Below, in pieces: positions 58,647-64,000 of a stretch of DNA of 64,000 nt. Within the stretch, counting starts at the first letter, position 1, and each line of letters starts with the position of its first letter. The DNA comes from Bacteroidota bacterium (lineage in GTDB: Bacteria; Bacteroidota; Bacteroidia; AKYH767-A; OLB10), in contig JADJOZ010000033.1 in the NCBI GenBank assembly GCA_016713525.1, positions 434,001 through 498,000 on the forward strand, in the 5' to 3' direction. The translations under genes and the position numbers were made by a program. Below the pieces are notes generated by a model. That model did not search any database. It was not told the DNA's origin and was given only the letters and a program-made list of their open reading frames with translations.

Positions 58647-59885
58647 CTAAAGTTTTACAAACTTTCTTAGAGTTTCATTTTTACCGTCGCTTACTTCTAC
58701 AAAATAAATCCCACTTTGAAAATTTGCAACGGGGATTTGTAAATCTGAAAGCATGTTTTGATCATGAAGTGAAAAAATCTTTTCACCGAGACTATTTTTT
58801 ATTATTACACTGACTGTTGATTTTGGTAAACTGTAAAAACTGATCAACAATTTGTCAATGGCAGGGTTTGGCCAAATTGAAAACTTTAAATAGTTGTCTT
58901 GTAAATCTTCTAATCCGGTAGGGCATAGACCATCCGGAGTGTATTCCCAAAAATCGTCTTCAATAAAATTAAAATTATCATTTGCAAATCCAGTACCTAC
59001 ATAACCTTTATTGGCAATTGCAAAGCCAACGGCTCCTTCTCTTACTCCACCACTAAAACTGGCTACTTGTGTCCATGTATCAGTGGTAGCATCATACTTC
59101 CAAAAATCAGATCGTGCTTCATTAAAATTTCCAATTCTTGTTGTACCAGTTCCTACATAGCCATTATTACAAAGTACAAATGAACAAATTTCGGTACGAC
59201 CAATACCTCCAAAATTAGCTTTTTGTGACCATAAATCTAAAATTGGATCGTATTCCCAAAGTTCATTATTCCCCAGGGGCCATAAACTATGGTCGGTACC
59301 GACACAAATGTATCCCTTTGTACCAATGGCAAAACCTGTACCAAGATAATGTTCTAAACCTCCAAAGTCTGCTTTCTGAGTCCAATTATTCGATACCGGG
59401 TCATATTCCCAGAAATCCTTAAATTGAGTTGCGGATTGATCAACACCTGTACCAACATATCCTTTGCCTAAAAGAGCATACCCAGCTGCAGAACCTCTGC
59501 CTGACCCTCCAAAATCAGCCTTTTGAGTCCAGGAATTTAGAGCTGGATCATACGCCCACAAATCAACATGATCAATGAAATTATCATAATCGCCGCCAGT
59601 ACAAACATATCCTTTATTTCCAATTACAAAACTTACTGCAGTTTCTCGCATCATTCCTAAAAAATTTGTTTTTTGATTCCAAATATTTAAACCAGGATCA
59701 AATTCCCAAAAAGCAGAAGTATCTCCAAATAAGTCAAAACCAGTTCCGATATAACCTTTATTGCCAATTGAAAATCCAACAGAAAAAATCCTGGCCCCAC
59801 CTGGGTAGTTTGCTTTCTGAGTCCAAAAATCTGCTTTAACAATCAGAAACGAAAAGGTGAATAAAAGAATAAAAAGTGTTCTCAT
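58647..59885 (-). CDS. T9SS-exported Kelch-like beta-propeller protein
   Basis: 412 residues with a signal peptide (MRTLFILLFTFSFLIVKA). Six repeats of about 50 residues follow, each with the core GNKGYIGTG and ending WEYDPxxxxWTQKANFGG; four read WTQKADF or a close variant. This is the Kelch/galactose-oxidase pattern and implies a six-bladed propeller. After PDGLCPTGLEDL comes a T9SS sorting domain (FSIWPNPAIDKLLISF, IIKNSLGEKIFSL, GIYFVEVSDG). Probably a secreted adhesion or sugar-binding protein. Confidence 0.88.
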   Translation of the reverse strand: MRTLFILLFTFSFLIVKADFWTQKANYPGGARIFSVGFSIGNKGYIGTGFDLFGDTSAFWEFDPGLNIWNQKTNFLGMMRETAVSFVIGNKGYVCTGGDYDNFIDHVDLWAYDPALNSWTQKADFGGSGRGSAAGYALLGKGYVGTGVDQSATQFKDFWEYDPVSNNWTQKADFGGLEHYLGTGFAIGTKGYICVGTDHSLWPLGNNELWEYDPILDLWSQKANFGGIGRTEICSFVLCNNGYVGTGTTRIGNFNEARSDFWKYDATTDTWTQVASFSGGVREGAVGFAIANKGYVGTGFANDNFNFIEDDFWEYTPDGLCPTGLEDLQDNYLKFSIWPNPAIDKLLISFYSLPKSTVSVIIKNSLGEKIFSLHDQNMLSDLQIPVANFQSGIYFVEVSDGKNETLRKFVKL

Positions 59886-60353
59886 GGTATTCGGGTTTAA
59901 TAATAACCGAAATTAATAAAAAAAATAATAAAATTTAATTTCTATCAAACTAATGCCACGTCCATACCCTCAGTCTGTATATATTCTGAATGAAAGTACT
60001 TTAATTGAAATTATTAGTAATGCCAGAATCATTAAAATTATACACTTACAATTTCAAAAACCTCATTTTGTGCGGTGAATTCGTTAAATTCTATTAATTT
60101 AAAAATCAATGTTTTACAAATGGTATTCGGAAAACCCTTAATGGAAAAACCCTTGGTTTTTGGGAGTGGTTTGGATGGCGAAGGGTGTTTGGGAGGTGGG
60201 TTTGTTTGGTTTTAGGAGGGTCAACAGGCCGGAATGGTATCTTAAGGTGGTCAACATGATCCGGAATTTCCTCTATTCAAAAAATGATCATGATCCAAGT
60301 TCCTAAATATAATACTTGCTGTAAATTATCACTCCACTACAAATCTTAAACAG
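59886..60353. repeat. Intergenic region with dispersed repeat (copy 4) and IS21-like end motif
   Basis: No gene is seen. At 60121-60195 the core occurs twice in tandem (GGAAAACCCTTAATGG and GAAAAACCCTTGGTTTTTGG), then TGGATGGCGAAGGGTGTTT. At 60227-60268 come CAACAGGCCGGAATGGTAT, AAGGTGGTCAACATG and ATCCGGAATTT, in the same order as at 54531-54585. Confidence 0.5.
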
Positions 60354-62324
60354 CTATCGTGATAATATTATTTTATTATATTCAGAAGACTCCGAAGTTA
60401 TATATTTAACAAAGTAAATTCCGTCTGAAAATCCTGACAGATCCACATAGTTTATATCATCAGTATTGCCGATAAATAAAATCATTTTTCCTACAGCATT
60501 GAATACCTGAAGTTCACCTGGTGGAAATTCTAAATTAAATATTCCTGTTCCCGGATTCGGGAAAATATGGCCTTTCGATTCCGCAGCAATTAATGATTCA
60601 GATTTTTCATGGTTTGGTCCTGTTTGAATGCAGGGAATATGTACCACTATAACATTGGAAGTATCACTACAAGTTAAGGAATCCGATGCAATGCATTTAT
60701 ATTTTCCTCGGCTTTTGCAGTGAAATATGCTGAAGTTGCACCTGCAATTGCATTATTCCATCTGTACCATTGATAATTTAGCATGCCAGGAGTTGCAGTC
60801 AAAACGACACTGTCACCTTTGCAAAATGTTAAGGGACCTAATGCTGTAACAACATTGACAGATGCTTGCAGGATCGAAGATTGATTGAAATTATACTGTC
60901 GCATCCTAGAGTATTATAAATAGTATCTGTATAATTTCGCTCTGATTCCAGGTGTAATTCCCACTAGGAGAAATGTAGTAATAGCAGCTTGATACAATTA
61001 AAGTGTCGAAAGTAGTTGCACAGGTTGCACCACCAGGGAGACAGGTCGAAACTACTGCTGACGATGATAATGAATCCAGGAGAATAATTGGGATGCTTGA
61101 ACTGGTGGTTGTTGTGATTTGATGCGGTGAAGCAATAGCAACTGATGTTGAATTTGTTTGGGTAATTGTAGATGGTTTATCACTATAACAGGAAAATGTG
61201 TTAGCAGCAAAGGAGCTATCGGTCATTAGTAATGTGGGGTGATAACTGTTGGCCCAACCGTCAGCATACAACGACAAGAGTTTATTGTCTGCTGTTTTAG
61301 TTAAACTTATATAATTGTGTATAAGTAACGAATCTTTAATAGAAATGATATTTCCTATGGAATCTAAATGAATAATCGCTGACCAATAAGTGTTTGACCC
61401 ATTGCCAACCCAATTGGTCACGCAATACATAGTCTTATCTTCATTTTCTAAAATAGTTTTTGAAAAAAGGAATTTAGTAGAATCTGAAAATGTTTTAGAC
61501 CATATCGGTATGCCAGAGGAATCTGTTTTCACAACTGAGAATGAACCACCAGCGTACTGCATAAGGCTAATAAATCCAAGATCTGAGGATTGAACTACAT
61601 CCTGAATTTCAGAGTAGCCTGGATATTCCATCGAATAAATAAGATTATTTAAGGTGTCGAGCACCATTATTAAGGGAGCTTGAGTTTGAGACTGCTTCCC
61701 AATAAGCATGATTCCGTTATTATTAAGAGATTTAGCGTAGCGAAGTGTTAAATAAGAATTTGCAGGTGTTATCTTGATTGCATTTATGGAATTACCATTG
61801 ATATCTATTGAGAGTAACTCTATGCCATTCGACCCCAGACCATTAAATGCCAAATAAGAAGTAGCATCAGTCCTCTTAACTAAACAATTTTTTGAATCAC
61901 CAGCGTTAAACACTTTACTCCATATAATTTCACCATTCATATCAGTCTTGACTAGTATTGGAAATTCATTTGAACCGTTGCTTTTGAAAGTCCCAATAAA
62001 TAATAGTGATGTATCTGGTAAAAACATCATATCATGTAATTCGTTACCAACAAAAGGTAAGAGATTATATTGTTTAATGTAGTCAATGTGTCCGGAATGA
62101 TCGGTTTTCATAATGAAACCGCCATTTATGTCGTTTGTATTAACAAGCATTGCAAATCCTCCGTCGGAGGTTTCGCATATTTTGCCGGGAAGATTCTTAG
62201 TCCCTGAGAATGAACACAGATATTCCTTTTTAAAAAACATCTGACAAAATCCTATCTCTGTTAGAAAGCAATATAAGAATATAAAAATGCCGGTTTTGAA
62301 ATATTGAAAATTATTGCTCTTCAT
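60354..62324 (-). CDS. T9SS-exported multi-domain surface protein, frameshifted
   Basis: One gene read from 62324 in several frames. The first 472 codons carry a signal peptide and a propeller-like region with repeated PILVKTDMNGEIIWSKVF-type strands. The frame breaks near 60940, where SGNYTDTIYNTLGCDSIISI restores the usual Bacteroidota SGNYTDT linker, again near 60880, and again near 60712, where GKYKCIASDSLTCSDTSNV completes an Ig-like domain opened by SVNVVTALGPLTFCKGDSVV. The last part is a T9SS sorting domain (IFPNPGTGIFNLEFPPG, LQVFNAVGKMIL, GIYFVKYI). The reconstructed length is about 655 residues. Probably a secreted or surface protein. Confidence 0.75.
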
Positions 62325-62733
62325 TTTTAATTTGTATCAAATAAGAAAAGTAATTTAATATGTTCGAATTTGTAGTTCAATATCGTATCATGGTGATGTT
62401 GTAAATAGATTCTATCAGACAGATTATTTTTTAGGAAATTTCCTAAAAATACAATATTTATGTTAACCATCCTACTGATACAATAAATAGTTAAGTAGTC
62501 TTTATGTGTTTGGTAATCAAATTGATGCAAGAGTTTCTTTTAGGTTGGGTTTTATAGGTAATATTTAAAAGTATAATTATCACTGGATTGTGGGCGAAAA
62601 CGTTCGTGGGCTTACTAATAGGAATGGAGGGTGAATTAGATGCTGATTGAAAGGAACATTGTGAAAATTCCTACTTACGCACTTTGTGAAATGGCACCAC
62701 TGGTAACGAAATAAATTTTTAAATAATTTAAAT
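62325..62733. other. Intergenic region without recognised gene
   Basis: AT-rich sequence between two minus-strand genes. Two short open frames here lack family features, signal peptides or good initiation contexts, and I do not consider them genes. Confidence 0.55.
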
Positions 62734-62755
62734 TCACTGAATTGGAATTCAGTGA
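62734..62755 (-). terminator. Hairpin at the end of the partial right-edge gene
   Basis: TCACTGAATT pairs with AATTCAGTGA across GG, a 10-base perfect stem overlapping the stop codon at 62749-62751. Read on the minus strand, AT-rich sequence with T-runs follows. It is probably the transcript end. Confidence 0.6.
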
Positions 62756-64000
62756 TTAATATTAAATTTTTCAAGTGCATTTTTTACAAGATCTCCCAAC
62801 ATATGGGCTTCCTTTTCTTCGGGCAAATCAATGTATGCAGCATATGATTCTTTCTGTTTTTCACCAATTTCCAGCAATTTCTGACGCCGGATTTCATATG
62901 TTTCTTTTGCAAAATTAAGCGCTTCAATATTCTTCGCTTGTTGTTCATCCGGCCACTTGCGGAATTCTTCCTGTGCTGCTTTTTTATATTGAGCTGCATA
63001 ATCGGTACATACCTTGCGTTTTTCAATAACATCAGCTTCACTGATTTTGAAATCAGATAATCTATTTTTAACTTCGTCTAAGGAATATAGGAATAGTTTT
63101 TTTAACGTCTGTTGTCTGTGTTCACTTTTTATTCCAAAGATACTTTGATAAAAAGTTTCTGCCTTATTTTTTTCTACATCTGTCAAGGGAGGTAATGCTG
63201 CAGCCTGAGCCAGGATATGTTCAGGAAGTTGATTGGAATGCGGTGGTTTCATTTTTTCATGCACTATCAATCTTGCAATCATAAAAAATTGTTCAGCATG
63301 ACGAGATTCATGATATGCTGTCGAGCCCCATTCGGACATTGGTTTGTTTAATCCTTGCTGAGAAATGGAAAATGACCAGGTGGTAGAATCGAACTCTCCA
63401 TTTTTAGATTTCAAATTATCTTGTAAACTTATAGCAGGAGGAGGAATTCCTAAAGCTTGAAATTTGGCATTTATTATTGATTGAAGTGCAATTATTTTTT
63501 CATTTTCACTTGCCCGTGAAACATTCACGAGCGATAAATTTTGACTGAATTCTTCAACTGAAGATCCCTGATCCAAAGGCAAATGTGCAATGACTGCATT
63601 TAATACATCTAATGAGCTGAAATTCCCTTCTTCATAGGTCTGTTTCAGGATGTTTTCAACAATTGCATACAATGTTCTGTTTTTAAAAAACATTTTAGTT
63701 ATATCATGGAAACGAGTAGCAATTAATGGTTCTGTTGAAATGTGATATCTAAAAGCACTCATAAAATCATTCTCTGCAGCACATTTATCAATTGTATTGG
63801 TCTCAGCACGTTCTTGCATTGCAAGTTCTGCAGGTATTCTTACCCATCTTCCCTGAATTGCATTTCCAGCTGAAAGCGATTCTCCTTCTGAATTAAACTG
63901 TGAAAGTTGGTTATTAACAAACGGCCTATGGTTTGTGAATTCATGCAATTTCATTTGCACTATTGCTTCGGGCCTGTTGTCGACAATTTGAAAAGTTGCC
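62749..64000 (-). CDS. Putative contractile-injection-system cargo with HExxH motif, 5' partial
   Basis: The frame is open to the right edge (about 416 residues visible). The first visible residues, TFQIVDNRPEAIVQMKLHEF, match the VDNRPEAxAQRKLQ segment found near the N-terminus of many Bacteroidota proteins associated with extracellular contractile injection systems (often DUF4157 proteins). A NAIQGRWV segment further on recalls the VIQRKWV junction of such proteins. Around residue 235 of the visible part lies AYHESRHAEQFFMIARL, whose HESRH fits the HExxH zincin consensus. The C-terminal third is helical and Lys/Glu-rich (EIRRQKLLEIGEKQKESY). A metalloprotease-like toxin is possible; the cargo and enzyme roles are inference. 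Confidence 0.6.
   Translation of the reverse strand, partial: ATFQIVDNRPEAIVQMKLHEFTNHRPFVNNQLSQFNSEGESLSAGNAIQGRWVRIPAELAMQERAETNTIDKCAAENDFMSAFRYHISTEPLIATRFHDITKMFFKNRTLYAIVENILKQTYEEGNFSSLDVLNAVIAHLPLDQGSSVEEFSQNLSLVNVSRASENEKIIALQSIINAKFQALGIPPPAISLQDNLKSKNGEFDSTTWSFSISQQGLNKPMSEWGSTAYHESRHAEQFFMIARLIVHEKMKPPHSNQLPEHILAQAAALPPLTDVEKNKAETFYQSIFGIKSEHRQQTLKKLFLYSLDEVKNRLSDFKISEADVIEKRKVCTDYAAQYKKAAQEEFRKWPDEQQAKNIEALNFAKETYEIRRQKLLEIGEKQKESYAAYIDLPEEKEAHMLGDLVKNALEKFNINH

Noticed and set aside
62327..62780. Two small minus-strand open frames (66-67 codons)
   Set aside because: No signal peptide, family motif or plausible initiation context; they fall in AT-rich intergenic DNA and partly overlap the end of the neighbouring gene.

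Overview
The window is a 64 kb stretch of a Bacteroidota chromosome of low GC content. The evidence is six secreted proteins with C-terminal type IX secretion (T9SS type A) sorting domains, several TAnnTTTG promoter boxes of the Bacteroidota sigma factor just upstream of start codons, and gene clusters typical of the phylum (ftsX-DUF3098-uppP-truB; dut-nucleotidyltransferase-TPR-DUF4292-EnvC). No rRNA, tRNA or CRISPR array was recognised.

Layout. 0-3 kb: two T9SS-exported proteins, the first cut by the window edge. 3.3-7.8 kb, minus strand: a DUF3108 protein, scpB and leuS. 8-14.5 kb, plus strand: ftsX, DUF3098, uppP, truB, queA, ispD and a LysM D,D-carboxypeptidase (envelope and tRNA modification). 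14.5-20.7 kb: a NarL-type regulator, a DUF4468 protein, a glycan locus (methyltransferase, GT2, large membrane protein) and an amidohydrolase. 20.8-28.9 kb: rlmN, a LytS-like sensor with a two-component propeller plus its LytTR regulator, an M28 peptidase and gpsA. 29.2-30.7 kb: a paralogue of the second T9SS protein. 31-37.7 kb: aldehyde dehydrogenase, a very large NtrY-like kinase, a B12-binding mutase subunit, enoyl-CoA hydratase and acylphosphatase. 37.7-46.8 kb: flippase, dut, sugar nucleotidyltransferase, TPR lipoprotein, DUF4292 lipoprotein, EnvC-like factor, tatA and small envelope proteins.

From a strong terminator at 46.84 kb to about 57 kb the DNA is more AT-rich and looks accessory: a potassium channel, a HsdR-N-like protein, a PD-(D/E)XK-like nuclease, a giant SF1 helicase-nuclease, a membrane protein with a possible PLD-like domain and a membrane coiled-coil protein. 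This is a plausible antiviral-defence neighbourhood. From 57 to 62.3 kb come three T9SS surface proteins, separated by copies of a dispersed intergenic repeat. The window ends inside a protein with a VDNRPEAI-type segment like that of Bacteroidota cargo proteins of extracellular contractile injection systems, plus an HESRH zincin-like motif.

A recurring feature is the single-base frame break. leuS (twice), scpB, gpsA, the mutase subunit, the amidohydrolase, the sensor kinase and many accessory genes are each interrupted, mostly at short homopolymers, and adding or removing one base restores the family sequence. This looks mainly like uncorrected long-read indels, so the interrupted genes are given here as single reconstructed genes. 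The helicase N-terminus and the HsdR-N-like gene carry enough breaks that real decay is also possible.
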